This document shows, piece by piece, positions 51,615 through 59,621 of a stretch of DNA of 64,000 bases (position 1 is its first letter; every line of letters starts with the position of its first letter). This DNA is from Nocardia sp. BMG111209 (GTDB lineage Bacteria; Actinomycetota; Actinomycetes; Mycobacteriales; Mycobacteriaceae): positions 2,852,001-2,916,000 of the forward strand of contig NZ_KB907307.1 in NCBI RefSeq assembly GCF_000381925.1, written 5' to 3'. Position numbers and translations under genes: made by a program. Below the pieces are notes generated by a model. The model was not told the DNA's origin and made no database searches. It worked only from the letters and a program-made list of their open reading frames with translations.

Positions 51615-52739
51615 TCAGTCCCGCCGGAAGAACGCCAGTAGCCTACGGGCGGCATCCGGGGCGGCCAGGTCCTCGTACATGTTCGCGGACATCCGGGCCG
51701 CCGCGCCGGTGCGTTCGAACATCTCGCGCTCGTATTCGGCTGTGGCCGTGGCGAAGTCGTCCGGATGTGCGGCCAGCGCGAGGCCCAGCAGCGCGCCGTC
51801 GAGCAAGGCCATGTTGGCGCCCTCCCCCGCTCCCCGCATCAGATGCGCGGCGTCGCCGATCAATGTGACAGCCGGATTCGACGGCCAGGTCAGGCCGGGC
51901 GGGAGGGTGGTCGCCGATCGCGGCCGGACCGTATCCTCGCAGGCGGCGATCAGCGCGGTGAACCGCGCGTCCCAGCCGGCGTACAGCTCGATCAGGCGGG
52001 CCTTGGTGGCCGCCGGGTCACCCAACGGGATTTCCCTTGTGGCGAACCAACTCTCGGCGGCGCCCGGATCCGCGTAGAAGTTGGCGTAGACCCGGACGCG
52101 ACCGTCGCCGTTGCGCTGCGCCACCAGGGCCTGCCGGTCACCGAACACCCAGAAGTTGCCGCGTCCGACCATCGCCGCGAGTTCGGGATGGGTGCGATCG
52201 ATCTCGGGTATGCCCAGTTCGATGCTGTGCTGGCCGGTGTACGCCGGACGAATGTCGGTGAGCAGCGGCCGGATCCGGGATTCCGCGCCGTCGGCGCCCA
52301 CCAGCAGGTCGTAGGCCGCGGTGCCGCCGTCGGTGAAGTGCAGCCGTCCGTCCCCGGCGTGGGCGACTGCGTGTCCCCACCGCACCGTGTGCTCCGGGAT
52401 CGAATCCAGTAACAGGTCGCGCAGATCGGCGCGGTCGACCTCGGGCCGCTCGAACGGGGCATCGTCCGGTGTGTCCTCCTCGAACAGGAGCGTGCCGTCG
52501 GGCTCGAGCAGGCGCATGTCCTGCCCCTCGCCGCGCGCGATCGCGTGGAATCCGTCGAGCAGACCGGCCAGGCGCAGGGCCCGCTGTCCGGTCGCGGTGT
52601 GCAGGTCCAGCATCCCGCCCTGGCCGCGCGCGGCGCGCGCGGCGTCCCGTTCGTACACGACGGCCTCGAGGCCGTTGAGGTGCAGGATTCGGGCGAGAGC
52701 CAGGCCGCCGGGCCCGGCTCCGACGATCGCGATGGTCAT
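51615..52739 (-). CDS. FAD-dependent monooxygenase (TetX/PHBH-like)
   Basis: This 374-residue group A flavoprotein monooxygenase has the FAD-binding GAGPGGLALA near residue 7, the DG motif LVGADGAESRIR and the second FAD motif LIGDAAHLMRGAGEGANMALLDG. The layout is closest to TetX-like and aromatic hydroxylases. It would use NAD(P)H and O2 to hydroxylate a small substrate. A divergent TetR gene 66 bp away, with repeated TGTAT dyads between them, probably represses it. Drug resistance cannot be assumed. Confidence 0.9.
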   Translation of the reverse strand: MTIAIVGAGPGGLALARILHLNGLEAVVYERDAARAARGQGGMLDLHTATGQRALRLAGLLDGFHAIARGEGQDMRLLEPDGTLLFEEDTPDDAPFERPEVDRADLRDLLLDSIPEHTVRWGHAVAHAGDGRLHFTDGGTAAYDLLVGADGAESRIRPLLTDIRPAYTGQHSIELGIPEIDRTHPELAAMVGRGNFWVFGDRQALVAQRNGDGRVRVYANFYADPGAAESWFATREIPLGDPAATKARLIELYAGWDARFTALIAACEDTVRPRSATTLPPGLTWPSNPAVTLIGDAAHLMRGAGEGANMALLDGALLGLALAAHPDDFATATAEYEREMFERTGAAARMSANMYEDLAAPDAARRLLAFFRRD

Positions 52740-52750
52740 GACAGCCTCCG

Positions 52751-52779
52751 ATACACTGTATTTTCTTGGACACTGTATC
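52751..52779. promoter_or_regulatory. ATACACTGTAT dyads between monooxygenase and TetR genes
   Basis: ATACA-C-TGTAT at 52751-52761 is a perfect palindrome, and ACACTGTAT repeats at 52770-52778, 17 bp downstream. Both lie in the 66-bp divergent promoter. This is the expected layout for a TetR repressor that controls itself and the monooxygenase. Confidence 0.6.
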
Positions 52780-52805
52780 GGTATGTGCGTTGTATCGTCA
52801 GCGGC

Positions 52806-53486
52806 ATGTTGGTGTGGGAGCGGCCGGAGCCGCCGAATCGGCCGGTCCCGGCCCCGTTGAGCCGAGAGCGAATCGTCGCGACGGCGATCCGGCTGGCCGA
52901 TGCGGACGGTCTGGAGGCCGTCTCGCTGCGCAAGGTCGCCGCCGCGCTGGCGGTCGGCCCGATGCGGCTGTACGGCTACATCGCGACCAAGGACGAATTG
53001 CTCGATCTGATGGTCGACGCGGTCTACGCCGAGATCCGGCCGACCGGCGACGATTGGCGAGAAGTGTTGCGCGATATGGCCGAGAGCACGCGCGCGGCCG
53101 CACACCGGCACGAATGGTTCGCCGACCTGATCGGCGGCCGGCCGCAGCTCGGGCCGCACGCCCTGGCCCGGGGCGAGGCCGTGGTGGCCGGGCTCGGCGC
53201 GGTCGACGTGGATATCGTCATGCCGGTGACCAATGCCGTGAACGCGTATGTCATCGGCGCGGTGCGCCGCGAGATCGCCGAACGGCGCGCCGAGCGCGTC
53301 ACCGGGATGGACACCGAGCAGTGGCAGTCCGCCTCCGGACCCTATCTGCGGCGGATGTTCGACACCGGCCGATTCCCCCGGCTGGCCACGGTCATTCGCG
53401 ACGCCGCCCATCTCGACCCGGACGAGACCTTCGACACCGGCCTGGATTTCCTGCTCGACGGCATCGCGGCCCGCCTCTCGAAGTAA
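52806..53486 (+). CDS. TetR-family regulator
   Basis: This 226-residue regulator has the helix-turn-helix IVATAIRLADADGLEAVSLRKVAAALAVGPMRLYGYIATKDELLDLMVD and a TetR_C_1-type ligand domain. The longer upstream frame is disregarded because ATG 52806 gives the normal N-terminal arm. It probably represses the divergent FAD monooxygenase and responds to its substrate. Confidence 0.92.
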   Translation: MLVWERPEPPNRPVPAPLSRERIVATAIRLADADGLEAVSLRKVAAALAVGPMRLYGYIATKDELLDLMVDAVYAEIRPTGDDWREVLRDMAESTRAAAHRHEWFADLIGGRPQLGPHALARGEAVVAGLGAVDVDIVMPVTNAVNAYVIGAVRREIAERRAERVTGMDTEQWQSASGPYLRRMFDTGRFPRLATVIRDAAHLDPDETFDTGLDFLLDGIAARLSK

Positions 53487-53512
53487 CCGCCCCGGCCGCA
53501 TACCCTCGCGGC

Positions 53513-53959
53513 ATGAGCGCATCCACCGGCACGGCCGCCGTGACCAACCTGATCGCCCGATACGCGGAACTGGTCGACACCGGCGATTTCGCCGGTGTCG
53601 GAGACCTTTTCGCGAACGCCGTCTTCATCGGCGGCGGTGGTTCGGCCGAGGGCGGTGCGGCGGTCGAGCGGATGCTCCGCGATACGGTGATCCGGTACGA
53701 GGACGGCACCCCGCGCACCCATCACGTCACCACCAATATCGCCGTCGAGATCGACGAATCGGCCGGTACCGCGACGGCCCGCTCCTACGTCACCGTCTTC
53801 CAGGCGCTGCCGGACCTCCCGCTGCAACCGATCGCGGCCGGACGCTACCAGGACCGCTTCGAATACCACGACGGCACATGGCGATTCGCCGAGCGCCGGG
53901 TGCAGATCAACCTGACCGGCGACCTCCGCCACCACCTGCGCGGGCGGCCGCTGGGCTGA
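53513..53959 (+). CDS. SnoaL-like / NTF2-fold protein
   Basis: This 148-residue protein fits the SnoaL_4-type NTF2 fold: LIARYAELVDTGDFAGVGDLF, HHVTTNIAVEID and AGRYQDRFEYHDGTWRFAERRVQ, a beta-barrel cavity with a DGxWRxxxR ending. Members act as cyclases, isomerases or hydroxylase partners on small ring substrates. It starts 26 bp after the TetR stop in the same direction and may be co-transcribed. Confidence 0.88.
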   Translation: MSASTGTAAVTNLIARYAELVDTGDFAGVGDLFANAVFIGGGGSAEGGAAVERMLRDTVIRYEDGTPRTHHVTTNIAVEIDESAGTATARSYVTVFQALPDLPLQPIAAGRYQDRFEYHDGTWRFAERRVQINLTGDLRHHLRGRPLG

Positions 53960-54073
53960 CGCACGGACCGGGACCGCGGTACCGGTCGCAGGAACGCCGG
54001 TGGGCCACTCGCCCCTCGTAGCCCGCACAATACGATCGAGGACGAGATGATCGGGGTGTTGTGATCGGCCCCA

Positions 54074-54094
54074 AATATCAGAGTTCCTGATATT
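54074..54094. promoter_or_regulatory. AATATCAG-N5-CTGATATT palindrome
   Basis: Perfect 8-bp arms around a five-base spacer lie about 24 bp before the secreted esterase start. The AT-rich dyad stands out in GC-rich DNA and could be a repressor operator. No adjacent regulator gene is an obvious partner. Confidence 0.5.
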
Positions 54095-54117
54095 CCGGGG
54101 GCGGGGTGGGTGAGAGC

Positions 54118-55173
54118 ATGCTTCTCATGTTCAGAAATTCGATGTCCGCCCGGCGGGCGGGTTCATCCCGGCAGCGGCGCCGGATCGGCGCGGTGCTCGC
54201 GGCGGTCGTCGCCGGTGCGGCGACCTTGTCGGCCGTGGAAACCGTGACGGCTCAGGCGGATCCGGCGGTCGTGGCATCCGCGGGATGCGGTGCGGCGGAT
54301 CGGCCCGCGGGCGGGTCGTCCACGGCGCAGTTCGCCTCGGGCGGCCAGACCGGGCACTACCTCCTCGATGTACCGGCCGCGGCCGACGGTCCGCTGCCGC
54401 TGGTGCTCGATCTGCACGGATATCTCGAACCGGCGGAGATCGAGCACGGCAGCAGCGGGCTGGGCGATTTCGGCATCGCGCACGGATTCGTGACCGTCAC
54501 CCCGCAGCTCGACGAACCCGGTTTGCCGCGTTGGGCTTTCGCCCCGGGTGAGCCCGACGTCGACTATCTGTCGGATCTGCTCACGCATGTGGAGGCGACG
54601 GCGTGCGTGGATCAGCGGCGGGTCTACGCCGCGGGGCTGTCGATGGGCGCCTTCACCAGTTCCGCACTGGCGTGCCGGCTCTCGGATCGGATCGCCGCGG
54701 TGGCGCCGGTCGCCGGGCTGCAGGACTTCGACTGGTGCCGGCCGACCCGGCCGGTGCCCGTGGTCGCCTTCCACGGAACCGCCGATCCGATCATCGCCTA
54801 CACCGGCGGGGTCGGGCCGAACGCTCGCTACCTGCCGGCGCCGGACGGCAGCGGGTCGGTCGTACAGCAGGACGGCGGCCCGTCCGTACAAGGCCCCGGG
54901 CTACAGAGCATTCCGGACAACGCCGCCGCCTGGGCGCGGCGCAACGGCTGCGGCGCGACGCCCGCCCAGACCCACGTCACCCCGGACGTCGACCTGACCA
55001 CCTATCCCTGCCCCGAAAACGGTGCCGTGCAGTTGTATTCGGTGATCGGCGGTGGGCACACCTGGCCCGGAAGCGCTTACGCCTTCCCGGCCGCGCTCAC
55101 CGGCACGACCACCACCTCGATCAGCGCCGACCAGATCATCTGGGACTTCTTCCGGGCACATCCGCTGCCGTGA
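54118..55173 (+). CDS. Secreted PHB-depolymerase/LpqC-type esterase
   Basis: This is an exported alpha/beta hydrolase of about 351 residues related to LpqC, feruloyl esterases and PHB depolymerases. A twin-Arg-rich N-terminus with a hydrophobic stretch (IGAVLAAVVAGAATLSAVETVTAQA) acts as a signal peptide. The nucleophile is in GLSMGAF, the Asp in HGTADPI, and the His in GGGHTWPG. It has several Cys, as expected for a secreted protein. ATG 54118 is chosen; GTG 54106 is possible. It probably hydrolyses polyester or aryl esters outside the cell. Confidence 0.87.
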   Translation: MLLMFRNSMSARRAGSSRQRRRIGAVLAAVVAGAATLSAVETVTAQADPAVVASAGCGAADRPAGGSSTAQFASGGQTGHYLLDVPAAADGPLPLVLDLHGYLEPAEIEHGSSGLGDFGIAHGFVTVTPQLDEPGLPRWAFAPGEPDVDYLSDLLTHVEATACVDQRRVYAAGLSMGAFTSSALACRLSDRIAAVAPVAGLQDFDWCRPTRPVPVVAFHGTADPIIAYTGGVGPNARYLPAPDGSGSVVQQDGGPSVQGPGLQSIPDNAAAWARRNGCGATPAQTHVTPDVDLTTYPCPENGAVQLYSVIGGGHTWPGSAYAFPAALTGTTTTSISADQIIWDFFRAHPLP

Positions 55174-55189
55174 CCAGGTGGGCCGCCGG

Positions 55190-56146
55190 TCACGCCGGGG
55201 CGGCGGCTCGCGCGCGGTACTCGGCGACGGCGCGGTCCGCGTCCGCCGTCACGAGGTCGGCGTTGATCTGCGCGCCGGCCCAAGCGCCGGCCGCGGCCGC
55301 GCCGCCGACCTGAGCGGTGAGGTCGGTGACGTTGCCGGCCGCCCAGACCCCGGGCACCTCGGTGCGGCCGGTGGGGTCCACCGGGATGTGCTCACCCATA
55401 CCGCTGGGATGCGGGACGAGGTGCAGGCCCAGATCGGACAGGAAGTCCGCTCGGGCGACCATGTGGGACGGCACCGCCAGCGCGTCGCGGGCGACCACCG
55501 TGCCGTCCCGCAGGCGGACGCCGGTGAGGCGATCCCCGGCGATCTCGGCGGCGGCCACCGCGCCGGGAATCACCCGGATACCGAGGGCGGCAAGGCGTTC
55601 GGAGTCGTCCGGGGCGTCGCCGGTGCCGGTGAAGATCACCACGTCGGGGCCGAGCTGCCGCCACAGCAGCGCCGCGTGCATCGCCATGGGCCCGGCGGCC
55701 AGGATGCCGATCGCCTCGTCGCGATGCTCCCAGCCGTGGCAGTACGGGCAGTGCACCACATCGCGGCCCCAGCGCTCGCGCAGGCCCGGGATGTCGGGGA
55801 GTTCGTCCACCAGTCCGGTGGTCACCAGCAGCCGGCGCGCCCGGGGTGCGCGGCCGTCGGCGAGTTCGACCGTGAAGTCGTCGAGCGTGCCGGTCACGCG
55901 GGTGACCTCCCCGGTCACCACCTCGCCGCCGTAGCCGCGGACCTCGGCGCGGCCGCGTTCCACGAGTTCCGCGGGTGACACCCCGTCCCGGGCGAACAGG
56001 CCGTGCACCGCGGCGGCCGGGGCGTTGCGCGGGGCGCCCGCGTCGATCACCAGCACCGAGCGCCGGGAGCGGGCCGCCATCAGGGCGCCGTTGAGGCCCG
56101 CGGCCCCGCCGCCGATCACCACCACGTCAAAACTGTCGTTCGTCAT
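55190..56146 (-). CDS. NAD(P)/FAD-dependent thioredoxin-reductase-like oxidoreductase
   Basis: This 318-residue flavoprotein has the FAD site VVIGGGAAGLNGALMAARS, the redox CxxC motif as HCPYCHG, and the terminal FAD segment VWAAGNVTD. It matches the short thioredoxin-reductase-like family found beside XRE regulators. The NADP-binding fingerprint is replaced by a GILAAGPMAMHAA variant. The gene diverges from the XRE-cupin regulator. Confidence 0.9.
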   Translation of the reverse strand: MTNDSFDVVVIGGGAAGLNGALMAARSRRSVLVIDAGAPRNAPAAAVHGLFARDGVSPAELVERGRAEVRGYGGEVVTGEVTRVTGTLDDFTVELADGRAPRARRLLVTTGLVDELPDIPGLRERWGRDVVHCPYCHGWEHRDEAIGILAAGPMAMHAALLWRQLGPDVVIFTGTGDAPDDSERLAALGIRVIPGAVAAAEIAGDRLTGVRLRDGTVVARDALAVPSHMVARADFLSDLGLHLVPHPSGMGEHIPVDPTGRTEVPGVWAAGNVTDLTAQVGGAAAAGAWAGAQINADLVTADADRAVAEYRARAAAPA

Positions 56147-56177
56147 GGCCCCACGATGCCGACCGTGTCGCGATATT

Positions 56178-56203
56178 GGCAAACAGATTTGCCGTTGTGG
56201 CAA
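56178..56203. promoter_or_regulatory. Overlapping GGCAA/TTGCC dyads (candidate XRE operator)
   Basis: GGCAAA-CAGA-TTTGCC (56178-56193) and TTGCC-GTTGT-GGCAA (56189-56203) are two perfect inverted repeats sharing the middle half-site. They occupy the 67-bp divergent promoter between the flavin oxidoreductase and XRE genes. Three half-sites fit cooperative binding by XRE dimers. Confidence 0.6.
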
Positions 56204-56213
56204 AATCGGAGGC

Positions 56214-56795
56214 ATGGAAGATCTGGATCGGACACTCGACTCGGTCGGGCCTCGGTTGCGGGCGCTGCGGATCCAGCGGGAGGCCACGCTCGCGGAGCTC
56301 TCGGCCGCCACCGGCATCTCGGTCAGCACGCTGTCGCGGCTGGAATCGGGGGGCCGACGGCCGACCCTCGAGCAGTTGCTGCCGCTGGCCCGCGCGCACG
56401 GCGTCACCCTCGACGAACTGGTCGACGCCCCGCCGACCGGCGATCCGCGGGTGCACATGCGCCCGCTCACCCGCCACGGCCTCACGATGATCCCGCTGAC
56501 CCGCCGCGCGGGCGGGATCCAGGCCTACAAGATGATCATCCCGCCCGGTCTGCGCCGCTCCCCCGAACCCCGCACCCACGAGGGGTACGAGTGGTTGTAC
56601 GTGCTCAACGGGCGGCTGCGGCTGATCCTCGCCGATCACGATCACATCCTGGTCCCCGGTGAGGCCGCGGAATTCGACACCCAGTTGCCGCACTGGTTCG
56701 GCGCCGCCTCCGACGAACCGGTCGAATTCCTCAGCCTCTTCGGCGCGCAGGGCGAGCGCGCTCATTTCCGCGCCCGCCCGAAGAACTCCGCGTGA
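56214..56795 (+). CDS. XRE-family regulator with cupin domain
   Basis: This 193-residue protein has an N-terminal XRE helix-turn-helix (RLRALRIQREATLAELSAATGISVSTLSRLESGGRRPTLEQLLPLARA) and a C-terminal cupin (THEGYEWLYVLNGRLRLILADHDHILVPGEAAEFDTQLPHW). It probably senses a small metabolite and controls the divergent flavin oxidoreductase. A GGAGGC site precedes the ATG. It ends four bases before the convergent gene. Confidence 0.92.
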   Translation: MEDLDRTLDSVGPRLRALRIQREATLAELSAATGISVSTLSRLESGGRRPTLEQLLPLARAHGVTLDELVDAPPTGDPRVHMRPLTRHGLTMIPLTRRAGGIQAYKMIIPPGLRRSPEPRTHEGYEWLYVLNGRLRLILADHDHILVPGEAAEFDTQLPHWFGAASDEPVEFLSLFGAQGERAHFRARPKNSA

Positions 56796-56799
56796 GCCG

Positions 56800-57273
56800 T
56801 CAGCCGACGCCGTTGGTCGCCATCCGGTGATCCAGCAGACCGTTCGCGACCATCCGGGGATCGGTGAGAACGCTTGCCGGCGCGCGATGTTCGGCGACGT
56901 TGTTCGGATGCCAGTGCGTCTGCGCGAGACTCTCCAGCACACAGACCAGCAACATCTTCCGGCTGCGCTCACCGCAGCCGTTCTCACCGCAGCCGTTGCC
57001 GTCGCCGACCAGTCCGCCGGCCCGGATATCCGGAGCGGACAACTGCCAGAACATCTCCGGGCCGATCAGCACCGACTGCCCGCTGGTCTCGGCCAGCCAC
57101 CGGCCGGCATAGTTGATCACCATGTCGGTGAACACGTCCGCGTCCGAGACCGCCTCGACGAATCGGTTCAGCGCGGTGGTGCGATCCTGACTGTTCTGGA
57201 TGATCGTCGCCAAACGTCCCGCCACCTCGCGGAATTGGTTGACATCCAGGTTCTGGCACATTGCTGAGGGCAT
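56800..57273 (-). CDS. Hypothetical protein
   Basis: This 157-residue soluble protein is not recognised. It has an NQFREVAGRLATIIQNSQDRTTALNRFVEAV helical N-terminus and an internal duplicated CGENGCGE segment encoded by a short DNA duplication. Coding bias is normal. ATG 57273 and ATG 57261 are both possible starts. It is convergent with the XRE regulator and lies just after a DUF2637 gene on the same strand. Confidence 0.6.
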   Translation of the reverse strand: MPSAMCQNLDVNQFREVAGRLATIIQNSQDRTTALNRFVEAVSDADVFTDMVINYAGRWLAETSGQSVLIGPEMFWQLSAPDIRAGGLVGDGNGCGENGCGERSRKMLLVCVLESLAQTHWHPNNVAEHRAPASVLTDPRMVANGLLDHRMATNGVG

Positions 57274-57340
57274 CTGCTCACTCCATTGGACGAATTCGAC
57301 GGTAACGGAACAACTCTCGTTTGCGGTGTACAGGTGGACG

Positions 57341-58057
57341 TCAGGTCCGGACCCGCTCGCCGGCCGGCGCCTGATACCGGGGATCGGCGGGGTATCCGGT
57401 GCCCGCGGGGCCGGGTTCGACGCGCATCGACGCGATCCGTTGCGCCGGTTCGAAATTGCGCAGATGTCCGGCCACGCTCTCCATGAACGGGTCGACCGGC
57501 ACGAGACGTACGGTCTCGGCCTCGACGATGCGCGGTCCCGGTTCGGGCTCGGGGGTCCGCGCGCGGTTGTCCTGTTTGCCGTTGTTCCACAACAGCAGGG
57601 TCAGATGCACCGCGAACATCATCGTCAACGGCATTCCCGCATGGATCGCGACCGCCACCCCGTCGCCACCGATCTCCCGCGCGTACTCGATGTTCCCGGC
57701 GACCGAGACCAGCGTCGACGAGACGAACAGCACCACCGCGTACCACCAGCCCGGACTGCGCCGGCGGAAGAACGCGGTGGCGATCACGGAGCCGACCATC
57801 AATCCGTCCACGGCGGTCGGCACGTTCGCGGCCAGGTCCGGCGGCACATAGTTACGGATCGCGAGACTGTGCAGCGCCGCGAACGACATCGCGAACGACT
57901 TTACGGCAACCACACAGGAAACCACCACCGAGGCATGCAGCGGCCCCGGCCGGAACCCCTGGAACCCCGGGAACCGCGACGCCAAGCTGCGACGATTCTC
58001 GGTATCACCGGTCTGCTCGGCACCAGCGTCGTCGCTCTCGGATCCGATGGGGGTCAT
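57341..58057 (-). CDS. DUF2637 membrane protein (SpdB-related)
   Basis: This 238-residue protein contains a four-helix DUF2637 domain (VVVSCVVAVKSFAMSFAALHSLA, VDGLMVGSVIATAF, WWYAVVLFVSSTLVSVAGNIEYA, MPLTMMFAVHLTLLL), the domain found in Streptomyces plasmid-spread proteins and many actinobacterial chromosomal genes. A Pro/Glu-rich cytoplasmic tail follows. No transfer, replication or integrase genes are nearby, so a mobile origin is not supported by context. Function is unknown. Confidence 0.8.
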   Translation of the reverse strand: MTPIGSESDDAGAEQTGDTENRRSLASRFPGFQGFRPGPLHASVVVSCVVAVKSFAMSFAALHSLAIRNYVPPDLAANVPTAVDGLMVGSVIATAFFRRRSPGWWYAVVLFVSSTLVSVAGNIEYAREIGGDGVAVAIHAGMPLTMMFAVHLTLLLWNNGKQDNRARTPEPEPGPRIVEAETVRLVPVDPFMESVAGHLRNFEPAQRIASMRVEPGPAGTGYPADPRYQAPAGERVRT

Positions 58058-58288
58058 GGGCGCACAGCCTAACGGCCACCTCCCCGCAACCGATTCATTG
58101 CCCCGGCCGTGTCGAGTCCCTTTCGACCGAACTGTCCGTGCCCCTGGGCATTCGGCGGCAGACACACCGAGAAGTCAACGCGCCGAGCGGTTTCCGATGC
58201 CCGGTTTGCGACGGTTCCGGGTCCGACCGGACCCGGTCCCGGGTCGAACGGGCCGCGGCGCGGCGGAACCCGTTCGACCGGCGGTGGT

Positions 58289-58615
58289 TCAGATGTTGGA
58301 TTCGAGGAATTCGACCAGCTGTCCCTTGGGCGCGGCGCCGACCTGGGTGGCGGCCACCTCACCCTTCTTGAACAGCAGCATCGTCGGAATGCCCTGGATG
58401 CCGTACTTGTTCGGCAGCGACGGGTTCTCGTCCACATTGACCTTGGCGATGGTGACCCGGCCGTCGAACTCCTCGGCGATCTCGTCGAGGATCGGCGCGA
58501 CCGCCTTGCACGGCGGGCACCACTCCGCCCAGAAGTCGACCAGGACCGGGTCCTCGGAACCGAGCACCTCCGCCTCGAAGGAACCCTCGGTGACGTGCGC
58601 GATCTTCTCTGACAT
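58289..58615 (-). CDS. Thioredoxin with CPPC active site
   Basis: This 108-residue thioredoxin-fold protein is full length with the cis-Pro loop GIPT. Its active site is WCPPC where the classical thioredoxin has WCGPC, which should alter redox potential. The ATG start at 58615 has a normal [13 protein letters not shown] beginning. Its partner reductase is not adjacent; the gene at 55190 is a possible but distant partner. Confidence 0.92.
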   Translation of the reverse strand: MSEKIAHVTEGSFEAEVLGSEDPVLVDFWAEWCPPCKAVAPILDEIAEEFDGRVTIAKVNVDENPSLPNKYGIQGIPTMLLFKKGEVAATQVGAAPKGQLVEFLESNI

Positions 58616-58691
58616 CACTCCATGGTAGGTCAGCGCGACCGGCGGCGGACGCCCTCGGCCCGGACCGAATCCTCCCGTTGATCCGGTTTCG

Positions 58692-59501
58692 TCACTCGGT
58701 CCGGCGCAGGGTGGCGGTGGCGGTCCGCCGGCCGCTCCGGTCGCGGGCGAATATCGTTGTTTCCCCGGCATTCTCGACGTGGTTGATGATCAGGCCCTGA
58801 TGGTCGAACAGCGGTGAGCGCAGCCGGTAGTCGAAGACGAGGTTGCCGGATGCCCCACGGGCGCGGGCGGATTCGGCCATCGCGACCGCTTGCAGCGGGC
58901 CGTGGACCAGCAGACCGGGATAGCCCTCGACGTCGCGCGCGTAGTCGCGGTCGTAGTGGATGCGATGGCCGTTGTAGGTGAGCGCCGAATAGCGGAACAG
59001 CAGCGTCGGTGAGGTGTCGATGACCCACTCGCCGTCCTCGGGCGGCAGGTCGGGGGCCGGCTCGGCCTGTTCCGGCGGCGGCCCGGCAACCGCCTCGCGG
59101 TAGACGATGTCCTGGCGCTCCTCGACGACGAGCCGGTCGCCCTGGGTGATCCGGTGGCCGACGGTGAGGAAGGTCAGTGGGCCCGAACGGCCTTGCTTGT
59201 CTTCGACTTTCAGCACCTCGGTACGGCGGGTGGCCGCCTCGCCGAGCCGCAGCGGCCCGTGCGTGGTCACCTGCCCGCCGGCCCACATCCGCCGCCGGCC
59301 CGGATCCGGCGGGGCGGGAACGGTATTGCGGAACGGATGTCCGTCCGGGCCGAGATCGGCCTGCGCCGGGCGGTCCAGCAGATAGATCCAGTGCCACAGC
59401 AGCGGCAGTTCCGCCTGTGGCTCGGTCACTCCCAGCAATCCCGCCAGCGCCTGCGCCGGACCGGGCAGCAACACCTCGTTGCGCTCGACCATCTCGTTCA
59501 C
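58692..59501 (-). CDS. MaoC-like double-hotdog dehydratase
   Basis: This 269-residue protein fits the FAS1-type/mesaconyl-C4-CoA hydratase-like family. It has an N-terminal degenerate hotdog and a C-terminal MaoC-type hotdog with [34 protein letters not shown], where the Asn/His/Asp pattern of hydratase 2 is visible. It would hydrate an unsaturated acyl-CoA. It belongs to the acyl-CoA dehydrogenase/CoA transferase module just upstream on the same strand. Confidence 0.88.
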   Translation of the reverse strand: MNEMVERNEVLLPGPAQALAGLLGVTEPQAELPLLWHWIYLLDRPAQADLGPDGHPFRNTVPAPPDPGRRRMWAGGQVTTHGPLRLGEAATRRTEVLKVEDKQGRSGPLTFLTVGHRITQGDRLVVEERQDIVYREAVAGPPPEQAEPAPDLPPEDGEWVIDTSPTLLFRYSALTYNGHRIHYDRDYARDVEGYPGLLVHGPLQAVAMAESARARGASGNLVFDYRLRSPLFDHQGLIINHVENAGETTIFARDRSGRRTATATLRRTE

Positions 59502-59621
59502 CGCCGTACCCCTTTCCCTGCTGTCGATTTCGCGATCGCTGCCGTCCTCGCGGGGCCCGCGTTCACCCGGTACCCCGGATCCTCGCCCGCGCCCTCGTCA
59601 TCGCGCGTGCAACGACTCCGG

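Noticed and set aside
51615..53486. Tetracycline resistance module (TetX plus TetR)
   Set aside because: The pair has the right architecture, but flavin monooxygenase/TetR pairs are widespread with other substrates; nothing here specifies tetracycline.
57341..58057. Integrated plasmid or AICE
   Set aside because: Only one DUF2637 gene is present; there is no integrase, excisionase, tra gene, replication gene or tRNA attachment site in the window.
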